A stretch of 64,000 nt of DNA, taken from NCBI GenBank assembly GCA_023435895.1, contig JAEZLH010000004.1, positions 124,001 to 188,000 on the forward strand. The letters are read 5' to 3'. Source of the DNA: Bacillota bacterium. Its GTDB lineage: Bacteria; Bacillota; Clostridia; Lachnospirales; Lachnospiraceae. Below the pieces are notes generated by a model. The model was given only the letters and a program-made list of their open reading frames with translations. It searched no databases and had not been told where the DNA came from. Both the position numbers and the translations under genes were made by a program. Shown here in pieces: positions 27,288 to 36,497 of the stretch (its first letter is position 1; each line of letters starts with the position of its first letter).

Positions 27288-28112
27288 ATGGTAATTCAAC
27301 ATAATATGGCTTCAGCCAACACGAACAGACAGTTAGGTATGACAGCGAACAGCTTAGCAAAATCAACAGAGAAATTATCATCTGGTTACAAAATCAATCG
27401 TGCAGGTGATAACGCTGCTGGCTTAACAATTTCTGAAAAAATGCGTGGACAGATCAGAGGTCTTGATCAGGCATCTACTAATGCACAGGATGGTATTTCC
27501 TTAATCCAAACAGCAGAAGGCGCTCTTAGTGAGACTCAATCCATTCTTCAGAGAATGAGAGAGTTAACAGTTCAGGCTTCCAATGATACTAACGTAACAG
27601 CAGATCGTGGAGCAATTTCAAAAGAACTTACAGCTTTAAGTGATGAAGTTGATCGTATTGCTACTCAGACACAGTTCAATACTATGACTTTGTTAAGTGG
27701 TGGTTTCACAAGCAAGAAACTTCAAGTTGGTGCTAACAACGGACAGACTATTTCCTTCAGTATCTCTGCTATGGATGCTGCAGCTTTATCAATCGATGGT
27801 ATTGCTGGTGTTGTAAGTGGTTCAAGTCAAGGTGCTATTACTGGTGCTATTTCTACAGTACAGGCAGCACTTGATAAGGTATCAACACAGAGATCTGCAC
27901 TTGGTGCTTTACAGAACAGATTAGAGCATACAATTGCAAATGCTGATAATACTTCTGAGAACTTACAGGCAGCTGAATCCCGTATCCGTGACGTTGATAT
28001 GGCGAAAGAGATGGTTAAGTACTCAAAGGATAATATCCTTCAGCAGGCAGCTCAGTCAATGCTTTCTCAGGCTAACCAATCAACTCAGGGTGTATTATCA
28101 TTATTAAGATAA
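27288..28112 (+). CDS. hag: Flagellin
   Basis: This is a 274-residue short flagellin containing only the D0/D1 core. The conserved N-terminal part includes MVIQHNMASANTNRQLG and KSTEKLSSGYKINRAGDNAAG. The conserved C-terminus has RIRDVDMAKEMVKYSK and ends with QSTQGVLSLLR. A central region of about 60 residues rich in Ser, Gly, Ala and Thr supplies likely O-glycosylation sites. The ATG at 27288 follows AAGGAGG. Codon use is biased towards highly expressed genes. Expression is predicted to depend on sigma-28 and CsrA/FliW. The Maf and nonulosonate genes just downstream suggest the filament is glycosylated. Confidence 0.97.
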   Translation: MVIQHNMASANTNRQLGMTANSLAKSTEKLSSGYKINRAGDNAAGLTISEKMRGQIRGLDQASTNAQDGISLIQTAEGALSETQSILQRMRELTVQASNDTNVTADRGAISKELTALSDEVDRIATQTQFNTMTLLSGGFTSKKLQVGANNGQTISFSISAMDAAALSIDGIAGVVSGSSQGAITGAISTVQAALDKVSTQRSALGALQNRLEHTIANADNTSENLQAAESRIRDVDMAKEMVKYSKDNILQQAAQSMLSQANQSTQGVLSLLR

Positions 28113-28129
28113 TACTAACGATTAAAAAA

Positions 28130-28156
28130 GGGCTGACTTTTTGTCAGCCCTTTTTT
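28130..28156 (+). terminator. Intrinsic terminator of flagellin
   Basis: GGGCTGAC (28130-28137) and GTCAGCCC (28143-28150) are perfect arms around a 5-nt loop, flanked by A6 and T6. It may act in both directions. Confidence 0.95.
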
Positions 28157-28175
28157 AAAGAAAAGGCGGAGATTT

Positions 28176-28487
28176 ATGGAATTACTTAAACAGAGAATTG
28201 AAAACACGAATCTTTTAATTGATGAAGCAACAGAGTTGTTCTATCAAAATAAAATTCAAATTGCATACAGCAACCTTGATAATTTATTGATTAATGTAAG
28301 TAATACAATTAGTGACATAGATAATTATAAGCAACAGGGCGGGGAGATTGGAATTGAAGAAAACCGATTAGTTGAAGTGTTGCAAAATGCGTTAAATGCC
28401 CTTGAAAATAAGGATTTGCTTTTGATGGCGGATATATTAGAATATGATTTGAAAGAATTATTTGTTGAGATTTTAGAGATATTATAA
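28176..28487 (+). CDS. Small helical protein before the Maf gene
   Basis: This is a 103-residue acidic, all-helical protein of unrecognised family. Its start has AAAGGCGGAG upstream, and the gene lies 34 bp before the Maf gene, so it belongs to the glycosylation operon. The heptad-like helices and size suggest a chaperone or dimerisation partner. The pattern DNLLINVSNTISDIDNYKQQ followed by a second helical pair faintly resembles the N-terminal 110 residues of the CDP-glycerol-type transferase at 41318. That similarity is an impression, not an alignment. Confidence 0.65.
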   Translation: MELLKQRIENTNLLIDEATELFYQNKIQIAYSNLDNLLINVSNTISDIDNYKQQGGEIGIEENRLVEVLQNALNALENKDLLLMADILEYDLKELFVEILEIL

Positions 28488-28521
28488 TTTGATAAATAAA
28501 TAATCAGTCGGGGTATTTGGG

Positions 28522-30336
28522 ATGGACATTTATAATACTAATATCGAAAGTATTAAAAAGTATAAGAGTGGTTTGTATAAAGCATTAAATCAGAAAAAAG
28601 ACGAGGATATCACGAATAGAGTGGATGATATTAAATCATTACAAGCAAAAGATGGTACTAATATTATCTCTATAAGTTACAATTCTAAGGAATATCGGCT
28701 AAATAGTCTGTACCGACCACTTGAAGAAGCAAGAAAATGGGCAGACCAATTCGAACTCAAAAATTATTCATCAATTATTTCTATGTATGGATTAGGAAAT
28801 GGAATTTTTGCAAGGGCACTGATTGATAAAATGGACATGAATGATATTCTATTAATTTATGAGCCATCGTATGATATTTTTAAACATGTAATCGAGAATT
28901 TTGATATTACAGACATCATAGAAAAGAGCAATGTAGTTATTATCGTAGAAGGAATAAACAGTATTCAGTTTCATATTTCTTTGCTTAGTTCTATTAGTAT
29001 TTCAAATTTTAAATCACAGATCAAATGTATCTATCCGAATTACGATACCATTTTTACAGAGAGCTGTGTGAAGTTTTTTAAAGAAATAAAAAATAGTTTA
29101 ACGACAGTCAAAGTTAATATAAATACTACGATGAATCTTGCAGAAAAATATATTGATAACACCTTGAAAAATCTGCAATTTATTAAGGATAGTACTTCAG
29201 CTGTAAAATTGAAAGAAATCATACCAAAAGGCTTGCCGGCTATTGTTGTAGCAGCAGGACCTTCAGTTGAGGAAAATATAGAGGAACTAAAGAAGGTGAA
29301 AGGGAAAGCGGTTATCTTTGCTGTGGATAGGATCCTAGAATACTTACTTTCTGTTGGGCTTGAGCCGGACTTTGTAGTAACAATCGACCCTATGAAGGAG
29401 ATACGACATTTTTCGCTGAGAGAAGATATTACTGTTCCGTTAATATGTTATTATGAATCAAATTATGAAATTTTGAAAAGACATAAGGGCAAAAAAATAT
29501 TCTGCATTAATAACGAATTTATGGAAGAAGCCTATACTCAAACAGGCAATATATCACCGAATGTTATGCCCAGTGGTTCTGTTGCCATAGTTGCATATAG
29601 TGCATGCGTTATGTTGGGCTTTAAAAGAGTTATTTTGGTGGGACAAGACTTAGCTTTTAGTGATGGAGCCAGCCATGCAGGTGGTATTTCTGACAAGCGA
29701 GGAGAGCATGCCAATGTTCTCGTTGAAGGACTTGATGGAAATATGGTTAAATCAAGATATGACTGGAAAGAGTTCGTAATTCGATATCAGGATTTAATTG
29801 CTATGAATAAAGAAGTGGAAGTAATTGATGCTAAGACAAGAGGTGCTAAGATTAATGGAACCTTAGTGATGCCCTTTAGTGAAGCAGTAAAAAAATATTG
29901 TAACCAAAATGATGAATTCGAAATTTCATCTTCCGATTTGCAACCATTATTTAATGAGGCGGATTTAAAAAAGATAAAGAATTATCTGGAGTTCAATTTA
30001 ACGCAGGCAAAAAAGGTTGATGAAAAGTCACTTAAGGCGATAAAAGATTGTGACAAAATAATTAAGTTATTGAAGCAAAGGAAAAATATTCCTGAGGATA
30101 TATTTAAGAGTTTAAGTAAAATAAATCGATATATTGAAGAACAAAAAATCTATTCCATTATTGATCCTTTGATTGTAGCCAAAACGGCAGAGAATTTGAC
30201 AGAAATATTACTGTATGATGATAATGAGGATAGTGATTTGAATACCTTTACTAAATCTAAGGCTATCTATAAAGCTTCATCTGAAGCTGCGCAATATGTT
30301 AAAGGCAGATTAGAAGAGACTTTAAAAAATTTTTAA
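28522..30336 (+). CDS. Motility accessory factor (Maf, DUF115) flagellin glycosyltransferase
   Basis: This is a 604-residue protein of the Maf/DUF115 family. The central domain (about 205-400) has the family pattern: LPAIVVAAGPSVEENIEELK, then VDRILEYLLSVGLEPDFVVTIDP and VILVGQDLAFSDGASHA. Maf proteins attach nonulosonic acids (pseudaminic, legionaminic or sialic acid types) from CMP donors to Ser/Thr of flagellin in the cytoplasm. Synthetase and synthase genes for such a donor follow directly, and flagellin precedes. The C-terminal 130 residues are helical. Confidence 0.87.
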   Translation: MDIYNTNIESIKKYKSGLYKALNQKKDEDITNRVDDIKSLQAKDGTNIISISYNSKEYRLNSLYRPLEEARKWADQFELKNYSSIISMYGLGNGIFARALIDKMDMNDILLIYEPSYDIFKHVIENFDITDIIEKSNVVIIVEGINSIQFHISLLSSISISNFKSQIKCIYPNYDTIFTESCVKFFKEIKNSLTTVKVNINTTMNLAEKYIDNTLKNLQFIKDSTSAVKLKEIIPKGLPAIVVAAGPSVEENIEELKKVKGKAVIFAVDRILEYLLSVGLEPDFVVTIDPMKEIRHFSLREDITVPLICYYESNYEILKRHKGKKIFCINNEFMEEAYTQTGNISPNVMPSGSVAIVAYSACVMLGFKRVILVGQDLAFSDGASHAGGISDKRGEHANVLVEGLDGNMVKSRYDWKEFVIRYQDLIAMNKEVEVIDAKTRGAKINGTLVMPFSEAVKKYCNQNDEFEISSSDLQPLFNEADLKKIKNYLEFNLTQAKKVDEKSLKAIKDCDKIIKLLKQRKNIPEDIFKSLSKINRYIEEQKIYSIIDPLIVAKTAENLTEILLYDDNEDSDLNTFTKSKAIYKASSEAAQYVKGRLEETLKNF

Positions 30337-30347
30337 ATTATATAAGG

Positions 30348-30379
30348 AAAGGTATGTAATAGTAATTACGTACCTTTTT
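30348..30379 (+). terminator. Intrinsic terminator or attenuator
   Basis: AAAGGTATGTAAT (30348-30360) pairs with ATTACGTACCTTT with one wobble, and T5 ends the structure. It separates the Maf gene from the nonulosonate genes. Confidence 0.75.
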
Positions 30380-30412
30380 GCTTTAAAAAACATTTAGGAA
30401 GAAGGATAATGA

Positions 30413-32044
30413 ATGAGAGTATTGGCTGTTATACCTGCAAGAGGAGGCTCGAAGGGTATTCCACGAAAAAATGTCAGATTAATGAATGGCAGGCCATTAA
30501 TTACTTATGCTATAGAAACAGCGAAAGCTTGTAGTTTGATTTCGGATATCGTAGTGACTTCAGATGATGAGGAAAGTATTAGTATAGCAAAATTAGGTCA
30601 GGTGAATTATATCAATCGATCGATGGAGCTAGCCGGTGATAATGTTACTTTAGATCCGGTGATATACGATGCAGTAATTAAGATGGAAGCACAAAACAAG
30701 ATAATATATGATATTGTCATTACATTACAGCCCACCTCCCCATTGTTAACAAGTAATACGCTACAAACAGCACTCGAATCCTTTATCCAGAATAATCAGG
30801 AAACATATATAAGCGTTGTTAACAAGCCACATTTGTCTTGGTCAATGAAAGACGGCAAGTATATACCTAATTATTTAAAACGACTTAACCGACAGCAGCT
30901 ACCACCCAATTATTTCGAAACAGGCGCATTCTTTATTACAAGACGGGAATTCGTAAAACAAGATAGTAGAATGGGGAATGAGATATCGGTGTTTGAAATA
31001 CCTGAATGCGAATCAGTGGACATTGATAGTACTAGTGATTGGATTGTTTGTGAGAGTGAGTTAAAGAAGAAGAGGATTGTATTTCGAGCGGATGGGTATA
31101 AGGAGCTTGGTATGGGGCATATTTATCACTGTCTTACCTTGGCTTATAATCTGACCGGACATGATATTATGTTTGTAACCGATAAAAATCATATACAAGG
31201 GTATGAAAAAATCAAAAGCAGTCATATGCCGATGTTCGCTATAGAAAAAGAAGAAGAATTTTTTGGATTTTTGAAAGAGTGGAAAGCGGACATTATTGTA
31301 AATGATCGTTTGGATACAGAAAAAGAATATATACTTAAATTAAAGTCATTGGCAAACAAAGTGATAACCATTGAAGATTTAGGTGAGGGAGCAAAGTATG
31401 CGGATGCGGTAATTAATGCTCTGTATAATGAAGCACCCTCTAAGAAGAATCAATTTATGGGTGAGAAATATATATGTCTTAGGGATGAATTTATGATTCA
31501 TGCCCCGAAGGAGTTTTCAAAAAAAGTACAAAAAGTTTTGGTGATGTTCGGGGGAACCGATCCATCTAATCTTACAAGAAAGATTTATGATTTGGCATTA
31601 AGAGTTAGTGAGATATATCAGGATATTCAGTTTACATTTATTGGTGGAGCTGGCTATGACTGCAAGAAGCATGAGGTGTTATCTCGCGAAGATAAGAACA
31701 TTATTGTACTCAATGATGTGAAACGGGTAAGTGACCATATGAGAGAAGCAGATTTGGCTTTTACCTCACAAGGAAGAACAGTATTTGAATTAGCAGCGAT
31801 GGGAGTGCCATCTATTGTTCTTGCGCAGAATGAAAGAGAGCAACTTCATACTTTTGCGCAAATGCAAAACGGATTTTTGAATTTAGGATTAGGAAAAGAT
31901 ATAACGCTTGAAACTATTGAGTCAACATTCAAATGGTTGGTAGAGACGGAGCAGATAAGGTATGAAATGCAAAGTCTAATGCTGAAACATGATCTGAAAA
32001 AGGGAATTAATAACATTATAGAAATCATTTTGGAGGAGTTTTAA
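30413..32044 (+). CDS. CMP-nonulosonate synthetase fused to PseG-like hydrolase
   Basis: This is a 543-residue fusion. Residues 1-225 are a CMP-sugar synthetase (NeuA/PseF type) with VIPARGGSKGIPRKN, VVTSDDEESI and LQPTSPLL. Residues about 226-543 are a GT-B-like nucleotide-sugar hydrolase resembling PseG: FRADGYKELGMGHIYHC (conserved RaD and GxGH), MFGGTDPSNLT, and a donor-binding segment with LAFTSQGRTVFELAAMG. In pseudaminate synthesis PseG removes UDP to supply the substrate for the synthase, and the synthetase activates the final sugar with CTP. The sugar could equally be legionaminic acid-like. The early dehydratase and aminotransferase genes are not in the window. Confidence 0.85.
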   Translation: MRVLAVIPARGGSKGIPRKNVRLMNGRPLITYAIETAKACSLISDIVVTSDDEESISIAKLGQVNYINRSMELAGDNVTLDPVIYDAVIKMEAQNKIIYDIVITLQPTSPLLTSNTLQTALESFIQNNQETYISVVNKPHLSWSMKDGKYIPNYLKRLNRQQLPPNYFETGAFFITRREFVKQDSRMGNEISVFEIPECESVDIDSTSDWIVCESELKKKRIVFRADGYKELGMGHIYHCLTLAYNLTGHDIMFVTDKNHIQGYEKIKSSHMPMFAIEKEEEFFGFLKEWKADIIVNDRLDTEKEYILKLKSLANKVITIEDLGEGAKYADAVINALYNEAPSKKNQFMGEKYICLRDEFMIHAPKEFSKKVQKVLVMFGGTDPSNLTRKIYDLALRVSEIYQDIQFTFIGGAGYDCKKHEVLSREDKNIIVLNDVKRVSDHMREADLAFTSQGRTVFELAAMGVPSIVLAQNEREQLHTFAQMQNGFLNLGLGKDITLETIESTFKWLVETEQIRYEMQSLMLKHDLKKGINNIIEIILEEF

Positions 32045-32046
32045 AC

Positions 32047-33114
32047 GTGAGCAAGATTATTGAGAGAGTTTTAGAAGGCAAATTTGTCTTAATAGCAGAA
32101 ATTGGAGTTAACTATTATGATATAGCAAAAAAATTAAATATTACCCTTATTGATGCGGCAAAGAAAATGATATATGAGTCAAAAACCGCCGGTATTCATG
32201 CTGTAAAATTTCAATCCTACAAGGCAGGTACCTTAGCAGCAAAGGACTCCCCCTCCTACTGGGACACCACAGAGGAGACTACCACATCACAATATGAATT
32301 GTTTAAAAAATTCGATAGTTTTTCATATAATGAGTATAAAGAACTGGCAGATTACTGCAATAGCATTGATATTGAGTTTTTGTCGACACCGTTTGATATC
32401 GCTTCAGCGGACTATCTTGAAGAGCTGATGAATGTTTATAAGATTTCGTCCTCTGATCTTAACAACCACCTTTTTGTGGAGTACATGGCGAAAAAGAATA
32501 AGCCTATTCTTTTGTCAGTAGGTGCTTCCAATGAGGATGAGATTGATGAAACCATTGATATTATTCGTAAGTATAACGACAAAGAAATTATATTATTACA
32601 CTGTGTATTAGAATATCCCACACCCTATGCACATGCGAATCTGAACAAGATTGTATCCTTAAAAAATAAATATAAAGATTTATATATTGGATATTCAGAT
32701 CATACGAAGCCAACAATGGATTGTGAGATTATCCAAACCGCTTATAATCTTGGTGCGCAGGTAATAGAGAAGCATTTTACACTGGATAAAACACTTCCCG
32801 GAAATGACCATTATCATGCAATGGATGGTGATGATGCGAAAAGAATAATTAGTAAGATTGAATTTGTGGACGAAATAAGAGGAACCTACGATCTGAGATG
32901 CTTAGATTCAGAGACTGAAGCAAGAAAGAATGCACGCAGATCATTAGTTGCAGTAGCAGACATTACCAAGGGAACAATAATAACGGAAGAAATGATAACG
33001 TTTAAACGACCTGGAACAGGTATTTCGCCAAGTGAGCACCATAACGTGATTGGTAAAACAGCAGTTATTGATATTCAAGAAGATACTATATTACAATTCA
33101 ATATGTTGAGCTAG
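32047..33114 (+). CDS. NeuB-family nonulosonic acid synthase
   Basis: This is a 355-residue enzyme that condenses phosphoenolpyruvate with a six-carbon amino sugar to make a nonulosonic acid. The TIM-barrel part carries LIAEIGVNYY, AVKFQSYKAG, KISSSDL, GYSDHT and EKHFTLDKTLPGNDH, all typical of NeuB/PseI/LegI. Residues about 300-355 are the SAF (antifreeze-like) domain beginning RRSLVAVADITKG. The GTG start at 32047 lies two bases after the upstream stop. The exact sugar isomer cannot be told. Confidence 0.92.
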   Translation: MSKIIERVLEGKFVLIAEIGVNYYDIAKKLNITLIDAAKKMIYESKTAGIHAVKFQSYKAGTLAAKDSPSYWDTTEETTTSQYELFKKFDSFSYNEYKELADYCNSIDIEFLSTPFDIASADYLEELMNVYKISSSDLNNHLFVEYMAKKNKPILLSVGASNEDEIDETIDIIRKYNDKEIILLHCVLEYPTPYAHANLNKIVSLKNKYKDLYIGYSDHTKPTMDCEIIQTAYNLGAQVIEKHFTLDKTLPGNDHYHAMDGDDAKRIISKIEFVDEIRGTYDLRCLDSETEARKNARRSLVAVADITKGTIITEEMITFKRPGTGISPSEHHNVIGKTAVIDIQEDTILQFNMLS

Positions 33115-33151
33115 GACAATAATAAAGAACCAATATAGGAGAATGGAAGAT

Positions 33152-34216
33152 ATGTATTCGATATCCCTTTGTATGATTGTCAAAGATGAGGAAGAGAATT
33201 TAAAACATTGTCTGCAATCAGTTGCTAACTATGTTGATGAAATAATAATTGTTGATACTGGTTCAACGGATCAAACAAAAGAAATTGCGCAAGAGTATAC
33301 AAACAAGGTATTTGATTACATGTGGAATGATAATTTTTCCGATGCTAGAAATTTCTCTCTTAGTAAAGCAAGCAATGATATTGTTTTAGTTCTGGATGCG
33401 GATGAGATTGTAGAACAAATAGAAATCGATAAAATTAAAAGGCTTGTGAAGAGTAATGAGGGGAAAATAGGTAGATTACTTCGGATTAATGAATTTACAA
33501 GAGACGGTTCTGTTAATCAATACAACGAACGTGTAAATCGGCTATTTTCAAAGAAAAAATATAAATATATGGGAATGATTCATGAACAGGTTGAACCAAT
33601 ATCTCTTCAATCGATTCCAGAGGATAATACCTATTTAATCCCATTGATAATAAGGCACAGCGGCTATGAAGGATCTCTTGAGATAAGAAAAAAGAAGACA
33701 GACCGAAATATTCGTCTTTTGAAGCGAGCATTGGAACAGTCATCGGATGATCCTTACTTAATATACCAACTTGGAAAAAGTTTTTATATGCAGGAGGATT
33801 ACGAGTTAGCTGCTGAGTGGTTTGGAAAGGCATTGTATTTTGATTTAAATACTGAACTGGAATATGTGCAAGATATGGTAGAAAGTTATGGGTATTCATT
33901 AATAAACTCAGGGAATTATGAGCTGGCTTTATCACTTACTGGTGTTTATGATGAATTTTCAAATAGTGCCGACTTTGTTTTTTTGATTGCGCTTATCTAT
34001 ATGAACAACGCAAAGTTTGATGCTGCCATTGAAGAGTTCACAAGAGCAATCTCGATGAGGGATGGCAAGATGGATGGTGTTAACAGCTATAGAGCTTATT
34101 ATAATATTGGTGTAATTTATGAGTGCTTGGGAAAAATAAAGCAAGCACGGGAAGCGTATCACCAATGTGGCAATTACGAACCGGCTTTAAGACAGATTGC
34201 TAATATGAGGGTATGA
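33152..34216 (+). CDS. Family 2 glycosyltransferase with TPR repeats
   Basis: This protein of about 354 residues has an N-terminal GT2 domain: SLCMIVKDEEENL, VDEIIIVDTGSTDQT, and the metal-binding DADEI with the acceptor segment RLFSKKKYKYMGMIHEQ. From about residue 190 helical TPR-like repeats follow (DPYLIYQLGKSFYMQEDYELAAEWFGKAL and two more). GT2-TPR proteins of this layout are common in clostridial flagellar glycosylation islands. TAGGAG at 33136-33141 favours ATG 33152 over ATG 33143. It is the last gene before the convergent phosphonate operon. Confidence 0.85.
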   Translation: MYSISLCMIVKDEEENLKHCLQSVANYVDEIIIVDTGSTDQTKEIAQEYTNKVFDYMWNDNFSDARNFSLSKASNDIVLVLDADEIVEQIEIDKIKRLVKSNEGKIGRLLRINEFTRDGSVNQYNERVNRLFSKKKYKYMGMIHEQVEPISLQSIPEDNTYLIPLIIRHSGYEGSLEIRKKKTDRNIRLLKRALEQSSDDPYLIYQLGKSFYMQEDYELAAEWFGKALYFDLNTELEYVQDMVESYGYSLINSGNYELALSLTGVYDEFSNSADFVFLIALIYMNNAKFDAAIEEFTRAISMRDGKMDGVNSYRAYYNIGVIYECLGKIKQAREAYHQCGNYEPALRQIANMRV

Positions 34217-34268
34217 AGAAGAGTATACATGTTAGGTAACACTTCAAACTTTTGATTTAAATAATTAC

Positions 34269-34311
34269 AAAAAGGGGCTGCAGCAAAACTAATTTGTTTT
34301 ACTGCAGCCCC
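34269..34311 (-). terminator. Intrinsic terminator of the phosphonate operon
   Basis: A 16-bp stem (GGGGCTGCAGCAAAAC with GTTTTACTGCAGCCCC, one wobble) has a 6-nt loop. Only the minus strand reads into a T5 tract, so it ends the leftward operon. It lies 130 bp past the last stop codon. Confidence 0.88.
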
Positions 34312-34441
34312 AAACTTAATCGGTAGATAATGATTTGACGCTACATAAATGTTCACATTAAAATTTAGATATTATCTTTTGTAGAAAGTGATAAGTACTC
34401 TGTGAGCCAACCCCTAATTGGTTTTACAGAAATATGTTATA

Positions 34442-36472
34442 TTAGTTTAAATCAATCCATTCCTTAATATGCTGATATACGATTTCTTCATATTTCTTTA
34501 TTTTATCTGGGAACAAATCAAGTTCTGATTCTCCGCTTATTAAATTCCTAAGGTTTACACTAAAATCACGGACAGGAATAGTGGCTTCACTTGTGACATT
34601 CTCTTTTGTTTCAAAGGTAAATAAATGTTCCTTATCATTTAATGCAAGTTTGTAGGTTTGTCCTGGAAATATGGACTCTGTTATGGAATACTCTCGTTCT
34701 TCTCCGCCAAAATCTTTTAATAGAAATCCATCAATATCATCGTTGCAGGGTAAGTCACATAGATTAAGTAAGGTTGGATAGATATCTATGTTACTCATAA
34801 CTTCGTTACTAATAGAGGGAAGAATATTTCTTCCTCTCATCATAAAAGGTACATTTGTTCTTTTTTTAGAAAACATATAGTTTTCTGATTCTATGAACTT
34901 TTGTCCATGGTCAGAATTCAAGGTTACAATAAATTCGTTATTATCATAATTTTTAGTAAGGTAGTCAAATAAAATGCCAAGATTAAAATCTATTCGTTTC
35001 ATGGTAGCTTTATATTCTTCGATTTTTGAAGGGTTATATGTTCTGAAAACAGAGATTTCAGAATCAGCTCCGATATTAGTTGAATAATGATTTTTAACAT
35101 TAATATCAGTCAACGGACTTCTGGTTACACCATCCGCTACAGAATGAAGATCCTCAAGAGTCATCCAAATATAATTATTATAATCTTTAAACACTTCCAT
35201 ATGTTCAAGGGTTTCCTGTACCACTTCCTGGCAATTCATACGATCAATCATTGGAGAATAGAGAAAGCGATTGATTGATTTAAAATAACCATAGCTAGGG
35301 GTTCCTCTCCAGTTCGGACAGATACGAGCAGTCATATAACCGGCCTCCTCGAAGGGTTCCTGAATTAACCGATTTGTTTGCTCGCTCTTATGAGCAGCCA
35401 AAGTGTGATATACATAATGATTGGTAGTATATTTACCCGTACACATACTCATGAGCGAGGGTAATGTCCATTCTCCGTTTGCATGACAGTTTTCATTGAT
35501 ATAGCCTTTACTAAAAAATGAATAAGTATTGGGCATCAATTGTTCCATGTCATTCTCTTTTAAGAATTGATAAGATAGCCCGTCAATAAATATTTGCAAA
35601 ACAAGTTTGGGTTTGTTCTCAAGGTCGCTTTTCTTAAAGTGAGATACAAAAATATCATAGTTAGAAGAGAGGGTAATTTCACACTCTTTCATAATGCGAA
35701 TATATCGTATTACATTTGAGACTAAGGTTATTGTAATAGGAGTTTCTTCAAGATTGTGAATTAATATTTCAGTAGTTACATTCTGCTTAACAGAAGATGA
35801 AATTGCTATGGTATCTCCTTTTTTTACTTGTAGAGTTATGTTTTTTTGAGCGAAACTGCCTCGTATTGTTTCGTATAAAAATTGAAAGCGGTCAGAAGTA
35901 TTTACATCAATTTTGGTTAAAGTCTTATACATATTAGTCAAATAATTGGTTTTTGGGTCTCTACTAGGAAACGAATCTAAACGAATGCAACTATTTCCAT
36001 ATTCGTCAATTGGAAAGCTTCTATAGTCAGCGGCTGTGGATTCCCGTTGAAAAAAGGTAGTGTACCACTTGAATTCAGAGTCTGACATGGATGAATTTAA
36101 TGTCACTTCCTCAAGCAACGATAGGATATTCTCTTTATCTTCCTCGGATTTTGAAAGTCGATACATTTGTGATAGAGAATAATAGGTTCCAACTTTATCA
36201 TCCGTATAACGCAATAGTTCAAATAAAAGTTCATAAAGTGAATAGTCAGATAGATGCTTCTTTAAAGATTGAAATAAATAGTCCACAGCTTCCTTTGCGT
36301 ATCCGGCGTTATATAAGGCAATACATTGCATTTTAATTAATGATGGATTCTCTCCAACTAGTTGTTCTAATTGGTCAATTAACGCTAGCTGATCATTAAT
36401 TGGAAGTGTAGAATTGTTATCTAGCTGAAAAATAATCTGTTGTACTTCTTCGAGTTTTTGCTTAATATACAT
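34442..36472 (-). CDS. Alkaline phosphatase/sulfatase-superfamily protein with helical N-terminus
   Basis: This protein of about 676 residues is the last gene of the phosphonate operon. Residues 1-150 are TPR-like helices, about 160-300 a beta-rich segment, and about 300-676 an alkaline phosphatase-superfamily domain. Metal-ligand motifs are visible: FIDGLSY, and LNSDHGQKF with Asp and His. The nucleophile position reads WTLPS, a Thr where sulfatases have the Cys that becomes formylglycine, so it is more likely a phospho- or phosphonotransferase or a phosphodiesterase. It has no signal peptide or membrane helix, unlike LtaS. It could move a hydroxyethylphosphonate group onto a glycan, or hydrolyse phosphonate esters. 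The start is ATG 36472 because GGAAGGGA precedes it. Confidence 0.75.
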   Translation of the reverse strand: MYIKQKLEEVQQIIFQLDNNSTLPINDQLALIDQLEQLVGENPSLIKMQCIALYNAGYAKEAVDYLFQSLKKHLSDYSLYELLFELLRYTDDKVGTYYSLSQMYRLSKSEEDKENILSLLEEVTLNSSMSDSEFKWYTTFFQRESTAADYRSFPIDEYGNSCIRLDSFPSRDPKTNYLTNMYKTLTKIDVNTSDRFQFLYETIRGSFAQKNITLQVKKGDTIAISSSVKQNVTTEILIHNLEETPITITLVSNVIRYIRIMKECEITLSSNYDIFVSHFKKSDLENKPKLVLQIFIDGLSYQFLKENDMEQLMPNTYSFFSKGYINENCHANGEWTLPSLMSMCTGKYTTNHYVYHTLAAHKSEQTNRLIQEPFEEAGYMTARICPNWRGTPSYGYFKSINRFLYSPMIDRMNCQEVVQETLEHMEVFKDYNNYIWMTLEDLHSVADGVTRSPLTDINVKNHYSTNIGADSEISVFRTYNPSKIEEYKATMKRIDFNLGILFDYLTKNYDNNEFIVTLNSDHGQKFIESENYMFSKKRTNVPFMMRGRNILPSISNEVMSNIDIYPTLLNLCDLPCNDDIDGFLLKDFGGEEREYSITESIFPGQTYKLALNDKEHLFTFETKENVTSEATIPVRDFSVNLRNLISGESELDLFPDKIKKYEEIVYQHIKEWIDLN

Positions 36473-36497
36473 CGTTTTTATCCCTTCCAAGTTGTAA

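Noticed and set aside
33513..33935. A 140-codon minus-strand frame opposite the GT2-TPR gene.
   Set aside because: It is a shadow of a gene with clear GT2 and TPR motifs.
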